A stretch of DNA of 42,190 nucleotides. Source: Fragilaria crotonensis (taxonomy: Eukaryota > Bacillariophyta > Fragilariophyceae > Fragilariales > Fragilariaceae). This document shows positions 1-9,786 of the stretch, one piece after another; positions within the stretch are counted from its first letter, which is position 1; each line of letters begins with the position of its first letter. The stretch spans positions 1 to 42,190 of the forward strand of contig JAKSYS010000554.1 of assembly GCA_022925895.1 (NCBI GenBank), read 5' to 3'. Under the pieces are notes generated by a model, which was given only the letters and a program-made list of their open reading frames with translations, ran no database searches and was not told where the DNA came from. The position numbers and the translations under genes are program-made.

Positions 1-2
1 GT

Positions 3-242
3 GATGTTGTAGGTGACGGTATGCAGTGTGCGTTGGGTCGAGAAGGTGGTGCGCCTGATTGGGAGCCTCGTGAACACGGTCGACACTGGGAGCATCGTCG
101 AGGAGGAGACATCGTTGACACTCGTCGTGATTGTTGGTTTAGCACTCCCAAACGCGAGTCACACCGGCAAGAGGTCATGGGAGCAACCAGGGGCACCGGG
201 GACGCGACAGACTGGGGGTACCCCGTGGAGATAACGAACTAA
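3..242 (+). CDS. Unrecognised partial ORF at the left edge
   Basis: This frame is open from the first complete codon of the window to a TAA at 240-242, so the start lies outside. The 79 residues are rich in Arg, Gly, His and Trp and end in PVEITN. I do not recognise a domain. A copia linker between integrase and reverse transcriptase is conceivable, because a copia fragment flanks the other side of the nest at 9896, but nothing in the residues proves it. The two other + frames and one minus frame are also open here, so coding status is uncertain. Confidence 0.25.
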   Translation, partial: DVVGDGMQCALGREGGAPDWEPREHGRHWEHRRGGDIVDTRRDCWFSTPKRESHRQEVMGATRGTGDATDWGYPVEITN

Positions 243-495
243 AGCAATACCGCTTTCCATAGAGTGCTTTTTCAAATGATCACGGATGCACCTTTCATCC
301 ATTCGAATTGGAGTATTTATTTTGCATTCTTGACAGCCAAGTCCGAATGGAGAAAAGGTGAACAGTTCTTGAATTGGACCAAAATCCAGCTGTCTCTTTT
401 GGGTTGTGGACATGTCCATAGTTACTAGTGGATGCTTTGTTGTTCTGTGTGGTTGGCGATGTTGTTGCATGAGATGCATCGTACTTCTGCAACAC
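243..495 (-). pseudogene. Element A: 5' fragment of zinc-finger/helicase gene
   Basis: Reading minus from an ATG at 419, the peptide contains FSPFGLGCQECK, then IRDHLKKHSMES. This is a C-x2-C-x15-H-x3-H zinc finger closely matching the ones at about 3930-4030 and 9250-9340 (FSPFGLGCRMCK ... IHLKKH). Homology to those copies stops at about 243, where unrelated sequence of the left flank begins, so only the N-terminal finger survives. In this copy the residues after the finger (HSMESGI) stay in frame, whereas elements B and B' are frameshifted at the same place. Its upstream side leads directly into the iteron terminus at 545-700, as in the other copies. Confidence 0.6.
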
Positions 496-544
496 CTGGG
501 CGCGCCAATTGAGATGGTACGGGATCTACGGGAACGCGGCGTAG

Positions 545-700
545 CACCCGACGTACACGTCTCTAAATAAAAAGTGACACACGACGTACAAAAAGTGACA
601 CCCACCGTACAAATCCTCAGTTAAAAATGACACCCGCCGTATCAAGTAAAAGTATCTATATCTGTGGATATTTTATCTATTTTTAGGCCCGCCCCCTTAG
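545..700 (+). repeat. Terminus T1 of element A: four iterons and C-rich core
   Basis: Four 12-mers related to CACCCGACGTAC start at 545, 578, 599 and 631 (spacings 33, 21, 32). They are followed by a TATC-AAGTAAAA-type AT-rich block and the core CGCCCCCTTAG at 690-700. The G of the core lies 60 bp after the start of the last iteron. Copies at 4296-4451, 9625-9779 and 9787-9896 have the same plan. I infer that this is the right end of a mobile element and the likely binding site of its recombination protein. Being upstream of the element's own gene, it could also act as promoter or operator. Confidence 0.75.
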
Positions 701-3700
701 GGACAGGCTCCACATTTTTCGGTTGTTTCTCTTCCAAACATGGTTGACAAAATTTGCACTGCACAACCGCACAGTCCTTGGGAAGCATTTGAAAGCCAAT
801 CTCGAACACCCGATGATGTCATGACAGCTGTGAAGTTGACGTGATCTTGTGCCAATATGAATCCTTCGTTCAGGAGCCTTGTATACCTGAGATTGTCATT
901 GATGATGCGGTGAGGAGAAAGGTTGTCAGGTACGGCAAATAGCACTTGTCCAAAGTTCATTCGCATGCTGTTCCGAAAGCGACCTAAGAACTGGACGATT
1001 TGCATGGAGTCGTACAGATAGCCAACACAAACCAAATGTCTGCAGGAAGGATTTTCATTGCCGACCAATCCAATTGTGGTTGATATGAGGACATCCAACT
1101 GTCCTTTGCTCCATTCTGCGGCAATTTGATTGACTTCTTCTTGTGAGGAGTCCGAGGAAACAAATTTGCAGTTGAACCTAGGGAATAATTGATCCAATAG
1201 GAAAGTCCCATCCTTCTTTTCTGCAACAATAACGTGAACAGCAGCAAGTCCACTTCCAGATTCCAATTTTGTTTTGACAAAGTGAGCAGCGACATATTTA
1301 TATCGCGAAGTAATTGACACTTTGATTTCGAACCCCTGTGGGAACCCACCGACAACATGACTCCCGAGGATAAGTTTGACATCACTGAGGTCGTGGGTTC
1401 TCGATAATCCAAGTTGCTTAGCAAATCTTTTAACGGCAAAAATTGGAAGCGAGCCACTCATGACAACAATGGGAATACCCAGACTTGGGAGTTCTGAATA
1501 AACCCTATATTTGTCGCAGCTCATTTCAGAAAGTATGGTGTGGACTTCGTCGATTACAATTTTATCAACGACATCCACCCAAGACTTGAATACCGGAGAT
1601 ACTTGAACAAATTGTTAACGGCATCAGGTTCAAGAAAAGTAAGCTTGGAAGGCTATCTTTCTCCCGAAGCTCTTCTGGTAGTGCACCATCAGAGGTGATG
1701 TCCCGACCAGAAAAAACACAGATGGTGGAATGTAGGGAAAGCATCTCGAACGCCGCGGATGCCATTGCAAACTGATACCCAGCCAAGAATCGAAATGGTG
1801 AAATGTGGATGATTGTCTTTGATTTATGGTTGGCGAGGTTGCGAGCGATAATTGGAATTATATAGGACTCCGACTTTCCCTCGCCTGGAGCGAGTAGAGC
1901 TATGCAATGCTGTGGCTTGTTGTTGAACTCGGCACTGTACCCAAACTCAACCAACTCTTTTTGCTGCACAGACAAATAGTGGTCGTGACCATTACTCGGA
2001 CTTACCAAATTTGGAAACCGAAGTCGCACTGCATTGCGAAGGTCTGCCAAGGAAAGTCTCACCAAGAATTTGGATATTTGATATGACGTGTCACCAATCG
2101 CAAAATGATAGGCGTTGAAGTGTGCCTCCTCCGAACCGACTTGCTGGCTGGAATAGGCAGTGGAATGAGTCAATGCAGAATGACCCATTTTTGAGGCTCC
2201 CATGGAGTTCGACGACAGAAAATTGTGAAGTTGGTGGTGGCCACCGGTCACAAAGTTTGAAACACCAGCCCAAAAGTGCCGAACCTGTATCATGTTTGGA
2301 ATTGCAGATAAGGAAAAGAGATCTCTGATGATGTGTGATGGTTGAATTGCTGAACGATTGATCCTTGTAGGGAAAATGAGATTCCGAGTGTTGTCGCTGT
2401 CGTGGCTGGTGAACAAACTTGCGTTCGATTGGATCAGAGATCGGAACAACAAGAAATATCTGGAGATAACAGGAGGTAGCTTGCGCTCGATTTCCTTGCT
2501 GGTTCGACGTGATGTGCTGTTGAACCCTTTCAGGGTAGAAAGTGTGTAATAGACTGTATTGTTGGTGAAGAGACAATTAAACATTGTTGGATCGCGAAGC
2601 TCGTTCAACCTGGCCGAACCCCCGCCGAAACCGTGAAAAGACATTTCTAAAAGTGCTGTCAAATGGTCGAAATGCTACCGACTCCCACCAAATTCCATTG
2701 GCCAAGTTTGACATTGCGAGCTTCATCAAGAGCACAGTCTTAGGAACAATTTGTGACCAGGTGTCAAATGGAAAGGAGAATTGATCGACAACAATGTTTC
2801 CGATTTCATCAAGAGTGGTCTTCCTTCGTTTTGGGAGTCGACGATGCATTTCACGAATTTGCCGGAGCATCGGTGACAGAGAATGGAGAACGTGGGATCT
2901 TCGTACAGCAGTTAAAAAGTGCTGGACCATGTGTTGAGAATGCATCTTCTGTATAGGAACAAATAACAGAACAAATGGCAGCTTTCAATATTGATGACAC
3001 CTTGGCAAAGATGGAAGATATGGTGTCGCACGAGATCATTTTGATTTTTGAACCATTTTTTTCAATGCGAAATCCTGACATCAAACAGAACTCAACTGCA
3101 AGGGGATGATGTTCCACTGATGCCGGGATCTCAAGCATCAGATTGGCCAAAAAGTACGCAATTGCAAATCCGTCGTTGGTGTGAAATGGCTTGCGAGAAA
3201 AGACACCTCGTCGGTATGCAAATGATAGAAGCTTCTTGAGTTCAATGAGGAGAGTTGTTGGATCATGTTGCATGGTATAAATGGTGCGTTGCGAGATATC
3301 ATCCACTTCACCGCCTTCAAATGTTTGCAATGCGGCACGAAGATTTCCGGGAACCATTAAAATATTCTTCTGGGCATACTTCAGAAGCCAGATTTCTGCT
3401 TCTTTATGGATGGGTAGCAAAAGTGGCTCTTGAGTTGGATTTGGTAGAGTATGGATGGCGGCAAAATCTTCTTCAATTTTCTCAACGAATTGTGCAGCAC
3501 CCCCCACATTGAGATATGAGAGGGGTAAACATATGTGTGTAGGTGTGGTCGTCTTTTTCACGGTTTGGTAGGAACGAGATGAGTGCCGCTCTTGCCTCAA
3601 CGTAATCAAATTGTTTCGTAATGTGAGGTGGCATGCTGAAAAGGGGTTCGATTTGACTCGAAGACACGTATGAACCGCAACACAGCTTAGTGAGATTGAC

Positions 3701-4155
3701 TTGCTGTAGCTTTGTTGGGTCACAGCCACCCTTCTGACAATGCCGAATGGCACTATCCTTCCTTAATTGAAAAACTTTCCCGCAAGTACATGATACACCC
3801 TTGTATGTGACATCATCAACACGATATGGTTCAATTGAGCGATAACGCTTGACTTCCTCAATTTGTGTTTTGAAGCTTTCCAAATGGGATTTTGCAGTAG
3901 AAATCCCGCGCTTTCCATTCCATGTTTTTTGAGATGGATTTGAATGCTTCTCAGATTCAATTGAATCGTTACCGATTTCTTGCACATTCGACACCCCAGA
4001 CCAAATGGCGAGAAGTTGAATGGTCCACAACTGAACGCAAGAGGAGAAACTACTGGAGCAACACGATCCTGCCATGGGGAAATCTCTGTTGCTGCTTGTC
4101 TTTTTTTTGGTGTGGGAGTGATTGGGAACATGGTCGCAGCATCAAAAGCAAACAA
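697..4155 (-). pseudogene. Element B: zinc-finger RecQ-like helicase, frameshifted
   Basis: Minus-strand coding runs through overlapping frames 3763-4155, 3482-4075, 2851-3753, 2577-2945, 1565-2662 and 697-1578, implying about five frameshifts. The N-terminus has a C2H2 finger (GCRMCKK...IHLKKH) and a second Cys/His cluster (SCTCGKVF...IRHCQKGGC). After about 500 unassigned residues come SF2 helicase motifs in order: Walker A-like APGEGKSESYIIP, IIHISPFRFLAGYQ, DEVH box (VIDEVHTIL), SGSLP as motif III, LDVLISTTIGL as V and QFLGRFRNS as VI. This order is that of RecQ-type helicases. Fungal proteins with an OrsD-like zinc-finger region fused to a RecQ-like helicase are the closest architecture I know, but that link is inference. 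The stop codon (TAA on minus, 697-699) is made by the core of terminus T1, so the 3' end is truncated or ends exactly at the junction. Overlapping frames favour small indels over introns. Confidence 0.7.
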
Positions 4156-4295
4156 ATGTGATGATTCATGCAGTACTGTGTGTGTGAAGTACCGACGGAT
4201 TGGAGGTCCGCGCCATATTTTTGTGGCTGATCCGCGCCTGCCATGCTGATGATGTGATGACGACGATTATGGAGCCCTACAGCGGAGCTCTGTAC

Positions 4296-4451
4296 CACCC
4301 GATGAAGAGGTTGCGTATCTAATGGTACCACCCAATGCTGAAAAAGACACACCCGATGCAAGTTTTCCCATATTAAATTCCCACCCGATGTATCAAGTAA
4401 AAAAATACATCCCTGAAGTAATTTTATATAGAAATCGGACCGCCCCCTTAG
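4296..4451 (+). repeat. Terminus T2 of element B: four iterons and core
   Basis: Iterons of form CACCCGATG start at 4296, 4329, 4350 and 4382 (spacings 33, 21, 32, identical to T1). The core CGCCCCCTTAG is at 4441-4451, its G 60 bp after the last iteron start. The iteron consensus differs from T1 (GATG in place of GACGTAC), so the fixed spacing is not explained by recent duplication. The next base begins LINE coding sequence (codons GAG CCA CCT), making 4451/4452 a sharp junction. Confidence 0.75.
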
Positions 4452-4683
4452 GAGCCACCTCGGAATGAACAAGAATGTATACAACAACTTCGACGGTCAG
4501 AGCAAGAAGTTCGGAAGATCGTCAATGGAAGTTTCGAACGGCGAGTGCAGGAGAGACTCCGTCGGATTCAGGAACTTCAGACATCGGGATCAGCGTCCGA
4601 TCGAAATCAAGCCAGAGTCTTGCGTCAAATTCATAGTGCTGAAGCCAAAAATAGAGTGTATGCGAAGTTGAGATCTCTCCCGA

Positions 4684-7600
4684 ATGGTTAATGAACGAAC
4701 AGGAGTTTCACGCATAGAAATACCACTGCATCCAGATCAAGATCCAAAGACATGTTCAGAATGGCAACAAATTGACGTTCCAACGGTGGTGCTTGAACAG
4801 CTAAGAAGTCGAAATCAAAAGCATTTTGGACAGGCAGCTGGGACTCCATTTACAGTTCCACCGCTTAGCCACCAATTGGGTTATCGAGGTGATGGAGAGT
4901 TCGCAGATCAAATTCTTACGGGAAATTATCAATACCCAGCGGGATTAACAGACAATGTTCGCAAATTTCTTTATCATTTAAGAATCACTGACGAACTGGC
5001 ACAACTGCAAGTATTCCCAACCATCGACGAAAAAGATTATGTAGGGAAACTAAAGGCCTGGCGCGAATCGACAGTGACATCTCCTTCGCGGATGCACCTG
5101 GGACATTATAAAGCAATGATATCGAAACATTTGTACTCCCAGATTCCTGAAGTTGAGAGCGACGAGCATAAGGCATTTCGAGAGGAGTTGGACTTTAAAC
5201 AGAGTGAAATCTTGCGAGTACATTTACTATTGATGAACTATGCTTTGGAGCGCGGTTATTCTTACCAACGGTGGCAAACAGTTGCAAATTCAGTATTATT
5301 TAAAGAGCCGGGAAATATTCGAATCCACAGGACAAGGATCATTCACATTTATGAGGCTGATTATAATTTGATGTTGGGATTAAAGTGGCGTTCGGCATTA
5401 CTTCAGGCGGAAGCACTTGCGCAATTAAACAGTGGTCAGTTCGGTTCACGTCCAAAGCATAATGCGACGGACCCTGTATTTGTTGAAGAACTTCAACTCG
5501 AGTTATCGCGGATTACCAGGAAGACGCTCGCACTCACCAATTATGATGCTACGGCATGTTACGATCGAATCATCCCAAACTTTGCGATGACAGCAAGTCG
5601 GAAATTTGGAGTGTCGGCAACGGTTTCACATTCGAATGCACGTACGCTCGAACAGACGGATTATCGGATTCGCACCGATGTGGGTCTGGCTACCGAGGGA
5701 TATCAACACTCAGAGGATTACCCCATATACGGCACGGGACAAGGAAGCGGCAATTCCCCAGTCATTTGGTGTTTTATATCCAGCATTTTGTACGATTGTT
5801 ACGAAGAACTTGCAAGCACAGCTCAGTATCGCACTCCGGATAACCAAAGAAAAATGGAATTGGGAATGATTGGTTATGTCGATGATTCAAATGGACAAAC
5901 AAACTGTTTTGATGACATCGAGACGACTGCGACTGCATTGGAAGTTCTGCATAAGATGCAGAAAAATGCAAATATATGGTCACAGCTGTTAAGTGTGTCG
6001 GGTGGAGCGTTGGAGCTGACGAAATGCTCTTATCACATTGTTCATTGGAAATTTGCCACATCTGGGGCTCCGGTACTGTGTAACGATCGGGAACAGTTCG
6101 GCGGTGTGGCAGTGTCCGATGTGATAACAGGGGAATCGTACGAATTGCAGTATCTGGCTCCATACGAGGCTCACAAAACTCTGGATCATTATAAAGAGCC
6201 GTCAGGAATCCAAACCACTCAGTATCGGAAATTGTGGGAAAAGAGCAACGCATTAACCTCGTTTCTCTGGAGTAATCATATTACGCGAGAAGAGGCATGG
6301 ATATTTTACTTCTCGACGTACCTCCCAAGTGTTTCTTATCCTTTGGCAAATTCACATTTTACCGAATCTCAGTTGACAAAATTACAAAAGCGAGCAATGA
6401 ATATTCTGTTTGCGAAGTGTGGTTTTAACAGAAATACAAAACGCGAAGTACTTTTTGGGCCTCTTGACTTGGGGGGCGCAGACTTCAGGCGGCTGTATGA
6501 CCAACAAGGCATCGGTCAGATCATAACTTACTTACGTCATTGGAGAACACGAACACTTGTGGGGGATCTGTTACGAATGGTCCTCGAATGGTGTAATTAT
6601 GTTGCGGTTCTATCGGTCTCAATCCTCGAGAATACTTCTTGTAAACTTCCACATCTGGAATCCAAATGGATCGCTTCGCTGAGAGATTATTTGCACAGCG
6701 TTGGAGCATCGATTCAGGTTGACGCGGACGGGATTCCTCCTCTGGAACAAGAAAATGATGATTATGTTATGGAAAGAGTAGTGCGGTCTCGACAATTCAA
6801 GGCATCAGAAATTCGGAAAATAAACTATTGCCGATTGTATCTCCAAGCGGTTATGCTGTCGGATCTGGCTACCGTCACAGGAGACGTTCTTGACGATACT
6901 AAGTTGAGCGGTAATCCTTCACTCCAGAGTAGTCGATCTAGATGGAATGGGGTACATCAAGAGAAGCCGTCTCCACTTGAATGGAGATTGTGGCGGAAAG
7001 CGAATCGTTTGTGGTCACAGCCCTCGGGGAGGTTGGATGTCCCACTGGGTCGGTGGTTGAGAAAACACAGAGATCGCAGAATCGAACTCTTTGCGTACCA
7101 ATATCGCAACCGATTGGCGGTACGAGTAGCAGATGGCTTTGTGGTACGTCGCCAATCACAACAGTCATATACCCGATATGAGGAAACAAGTCGAGTGATA
7201 AGATATCTCAACATCCCTAACGAGGCGGTCCCTACGACTGTGGTACATAATGATGACTTGAGCTGGGAGGTTATACGCAGAGGTATGGTACTTTGCTCGA
7301 ATGTTGCACAATCAGATATGTCTACTTTTTCTTCGTTCATCGAATCGCTGGCACCATGGGAGATAGATATTCTCCGTCATACGACGCTAAGCGTTGATCC
7401 TCGAATGGCGGTTTGGGAATTACAGGAACATTTTCAGGCGGGAACGGACGGTTCTTCTAAGCATCATGGGACGCAAGGGGCGTTTGGTTGGATAGTAACT
7501 ACGTCTTCAGGTGAGCGGATAGCTTCAGGGAATGGTCCCTCACGGGGAGCAAAGATTGATTCATATCGAGCAGAATGCAGCGGGATGCTTACATTCCTCC

Positions 7601-8022
7601 GATTCTTGATTCGCCTAGCAGAGTATACGGACATGTTTGGTACATGGGTTGGTCGAGTAGGAACGGATAGTCAGAGTATGTTGGATCGGTTATTCGGTAA
7701 ACAGAACACTGGCTCTTCGGAAGTCCACCGATACAACGCTAGTAACTTGAAGGAATTGGATGTGTTCGTTTCCGAGTGGGACTTGTTGCACGAGATCCAA
7801 ATCGCACTGCGATTACTACCAGACGTCACGTTGGAATATGTCAAAGGACATCAGGACGATCATGTGGATTTTTCCTCCCTTTCTCTTATGGCCCAACTGA
7901 ACGTAGAGGCAGACGGGTTAGCTACGAGGTATCAACAACAATTTGGAAGGACTTGCCCGCATGTGTTGATGTCCGAGCACGCTGGGGCGTATCTAGTGGT
8001 GGAAGATGGGAGTGACTCATAA
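4684..8022 (+). CDS. Reverse transcriptase-RNase H ORF of LINE copy I
   Basis: An open frame of 1112 codons. It starts with a segment shared with copy III (GVSRIEIPLHP...KHFGQAAGTPFT), then shows RT signatures: SRMHLGHYKAM at about 137-147, motif A YDATACYDRI near 287, motif B GTGQGSGNSP near 347, and motif C YVDD near 397. RNase H follows with its acidic residues: GTDGSS near 919, YRAECSG near 961, GTDSQSM near 992, and KGHQDD with NVEADGLA near 1052-1080. The enzyme would reverse-transcribe the element RNA at the nicked target and remove the RNA strand. The ATG at 4684 is probably not a natural start, because the upstream linker is in another frame. All catalytic residues that I can check are present, so the loss of function comes from the missing endonuclease and the 3' frameshifts. 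Confidence 0.85.
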   Translation: MVNERTGVSRIEIPLHPDQDPKTCSEWQQIDVPTVVLEQLRSRNQKHFGQAAGTPFTVPPLSHQLGYRGDGEFADQILTGNYQYPAGLTDNVRKFLYHLRITDELAQLQVFPTIDEKDYVGKLKAWRESTVTSPSRMHLGHYKAMISKHLYSQIPEVESDEHKAFREELDFKQSEILRVHLLLMNYALERGYSYQRWQTVANSVLFKEPGNIRIHRTRIIHIYEADYNLMLGLKWRSALLQAEALAQLNSGQFGSRPKHNATDPVFVEELQLELSRITRKTLALTNYDATACYDRIIPNFAMTASRKFGVSATVSHSNARTLEQTDYRIRTDVGLATEGYQHSEDYPIYGTGQGSGNSPVIWCFISSILYDCYEELASTAQYRTPDNQRKMELGMIGYVDDSNGQTNCFDDIETTATALEVLHKMQKNANIWSQLLSVSGGALELTKCSYHIVHWKFATSGAPVLCNDREQFGGVAVSDVITGESYELQYLAPYEAHKTLDHYKEPSGIQTTQYRKLWEKSNALTSFLWSNHITREEAWIFYFSTYLPSVSYPLANSHFTESQLTKLQKRAMNILFAKCGFNRNTKREVLFGPLDLGGADFRRLYDQQGIGQIITYLRHWRTRTLVGDLLRMVLEWCNYVAVLSVSILENTSCKLPHLESKWIASLRDYLHSVGASIQVDADGIPPLEQENDDYVMERVVRSRQFKASEIRKINYCRLYLQAVMLSDLATVTGDVLDDTKLSGNPSLQSSRSRWNGVHQEKPSPLEWRLWRKANRLWSQPSGRLDVPLGRWLRKHRDRRIELFAYQYRNRLAVRVADGFVVRRQSQQSYTRYEETSRVIRYLNIPNEAVPTTVVHNDDLSWEVIRRGMVLCSNVAQSDMSTFSSFIESLAPWEIDILRHTTLSVDPRMAVWELQEHFQAGTDGSSKHHGTQGAFGWIVTTSSGERIASGNGPSRGAKIDSYRAECSGMLTFLRFLIRLAEYTDMFGTWVGRVGTDSQSMLDRLFGKQNTGSSEVHRYNASNLKELDVFVSEWDLLHEIQIALRLLPDVTLEYVKGHQDDHVDFSSLSLMAQLNVEADGLATRYQQQFGRTCPHVLMSEHAGAYLVVEDGSDS

Positions 8023-8912
8023 AGTGCCTCAAATTGTACGTCGATTGGCTACTGGCCCTCCCCTTCGGGAGTATATCAGAAATAAGAATGGATGGAATGA
8101 GAACATTATGCACACTATTAACTGGCAAGCACATGCTCGATTTATGAAACACAACATCGAGCGGCGAGTGCATTTTTCGAAAATGGTTCACGAATGCTTG
8201 CCGACAAACAGTCTGCGCAATCGGATGGATTCCGGGCGGAGAACGTGCCCAGTATGTCCGAGCGAACACGAAACGAGGGATCATATATTGCGATGTTCAA
8301 GCAGTTCTCGGGTGGTTTGGAGAACTGCTTTTGCATCGTCTTGAGGAGTTTCATGGTCAAGAAGACACATGCCCATTTATTCGATTCTTGCTGAGAGAGG
8401 CATTATCCCAATGGTTTCGCGAAGAGGAAAATGACATCACGGTATCCCCCTTGTTTTTCCCCCGTGACGTCCGAGACATTATCCTTCAGCAAAATGCGAT
8501 AGGATGGCGACAAATTTTCAACGCCCGATTTGGAAGTGAATGGAGTCGCGTCCAACAAGAGTATTATTGTAAAGCATCAACAGGTACCAGTGGTAATAAG
8601 CAGCGCACAGGCGAACGGTGGCAGGTCAAACTTGCAAAATTGATCGGAGAGAATTGGTTGGAACTCTGGAAAGTGCGGAATGCAGAGGTTCACGGTCATG
8701 ATCATCGCACTCAAGCAGAAGCTTTGCGCCGAGATGTTTCCCGACAGTTGGATGGGATATATCAACAGCGAGCTCATTACGAACCGCAAGTCCAACGGCT
8801 CCTGTTCCCAGACGTCAACGAGCATCTCAATCGTCCAATGTGGGTGACCCGTAATTGGTTGGCAATCAACGCACCGATTTTTCGTGAAAGTATGCGGCGT
8901 GCAAAAAGATAG
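8006..8912 (+). pseudogene. C-terminal zinc-binding region of LINE copy I, two frameshifts
   Basis: The protein continues one base out of phase from about 8008 (VTHKVPQIVRRL...) to 8344 and again from about 8335 to the stop at 8910-8912. The first part carries a zf-RVT-like cluster, TCPVCPSEHETRDHILRC, placed after the RNase H as in copies II and III. The last part ends in a region shared with copy III (LELWKVRNAEVHGH, later HYEPQVQRLLFPD and WLAINAPIFRES). The first shift occurs at TGGGAG and is a +1 shift. I see no polyA or polyT tail between the stop and the next element at 8932. Confidence 0.7.
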
Positions 8913-8931
8913 GGCTATACAAGGAGTACGA

Positions 8932-9627
8932 TCATTGCATTCCTATTTTCCGTCCATGTCTTAGGCTTGATGGCTTAAGAGAGAGTGCTACTTGACAGTA
9001 TTCGCACAGGATACTGTTGAGTCGTGTGAGTCGGTTCTTCTTGTCTGTGAGGATTGCGGCAGCACGTAAAAAGATTTTAGGTTTTTTTTTGAATTGAAAA
9101 ACTTTCCCACAAGTACACAATACACCCTTGTATGTGACATCATCAACACGATATGGTTCAATTGAGCGATAATGCTTGACTTCCTCAATTTGTGTTTTGA
9201 AGCTTTCCAAAAGGGATTTTGTAGTAGAAATCCCGCTCTCCATTCCATGCTTTTTAGATGGATTTGAATGCTTCTCAGATTCAATTGAATTGTTACCGAT
9301 TTCTTGCACATTCGACACCCCAGACCAAATGGCGAGAAGTTGAATGGTCCACAACTGAACGCAAGAGGAGAAACTACTGGAACAACACAATCCTGCCACG
9401 GGGAAATCTCTGTTGTTGCTTGTCTTTTTTTTTGGTGTGGGAGTGATTGGGAACATGATCGCAGCATCAAAAGCAAGTGAATGTGATGTTTCATGCAATA
9501 TCGTGCTGTTGTGATATACTGACGGTGATTGGAGGTCCGCGCCATATTTTTGTGGCTGATCCGGGCCTGCCATGCTGATGATGTGATGACGACAAATAGG
9601 GACCCCTACAGCGGAGCTCTGTACCAC
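8932..9627 (-). pseudogene. Element B': internally deleted copy of the zinc-finger gene
   Basis: From about 9091 to 9627 this is nearly the same DNA as 3765-4300 in element B, including the finger FSPFGLGCRMCK (in the frame 8988-9545) and the CTCGKVFQ cluster. At 9090, next to a run of nine T, homology stops. The frame continues into a different 50-residue tail containing LCEYCQ and ending at 8932, only 20 bp from the LINE I stop. The whole helicase is absent. One A is missing in the A-run of the finger (HLKS instead of HLKKH), so finger and tail are in different frames. I infer an internally deleted, non-autonomous derivative. The origin of the tail is unknown. Confidence 0.6.
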
Positions 9628-9779
9628 CCGATGAAAAGGTTACGTATCTAATGGTACCACCCAATGCTGAAAAAGACACACCCGATGCAAGTTTTCCCAT
9701 ATTAAATTCCACCCAATGTATCAAGTAAAAAAATACATCCCTGAAGTAATTTTATATAGAAATCGGACCGCCCCCTTAG
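9625..9779 (+). repeat. Terminus T3 of element B': four iterons and core
   Basis: Iterons start at 9625, 9658, 9679 and 9710 (spacings 33, 21, 31) and the core CGCCCCCTTAG lies at 9769-9779, its G 60 bp after the last iteron. The sequence is nearly identical to T2 except for one missing C before the fourth iteron. The terminus is followed directly by the iterons of T4, so one element sits end-to-end on another. Confidence 0.75.
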
Positions 9780-9786
9780 GGGATCC

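Larger units (their letters stand above)
4452..8912 (+). mobile_element. LINE copy I (non-LTR retrotransposon), lacking endonuclease
   Basis: This element keeps the tail of the endonuclease-RT linker, the reverse transcriptase, the RNase H and the C-terminal zinc-binding region, and lacks the apurinic-type endonuclease seen in copies II and III. The linker reads in frame from 4452 (an EPPRNEQECIQQLRR-like helix, comparable with the linker before the RT in copy III) to a TAA at 4689, while the main ORF takes over one base out of phase from 4684. Its left edge is exactly the end of terminus T2. Either element B inserted into the LINE and the LINE 5' half was lost, or a truncated LINE landed at that point. 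I found no convincing target-site duplication. Confidence 0.75.

Noticed and set aside
545-700. CRISPR-like or satellite reading of the iterons
   Set aside because: Repeats are 12 bp, unevenly spaced and tied to a core at a fixed distance in four places, which fits an element terminus better.
690-706. Telomeric meaning of CCCCCTTAGGG at the T1 junction
   Set aside because: Only one TTAGGG-like unit occurs, and at the other three junctions the following bases differ. Telomere-linked helicases are known, but no telomere array is present.
545-4451. Helitron interpretation of the helicase element
   Set aside because: There is no HUH Rep domain or PIF1-type helicase. The helicase motifs are RecQ-like, and the right end CGCCCCCTT(AG) lacks the usual CTRR with a hairpin.
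4684-8022. Retron, group II intron or other prokaryotic RT
   Set aside because: An RNase H with a LINE-type zinc cluster downstream, and endonuclease domains upstream in sister copies, identify a non-LTR retrotransposon.
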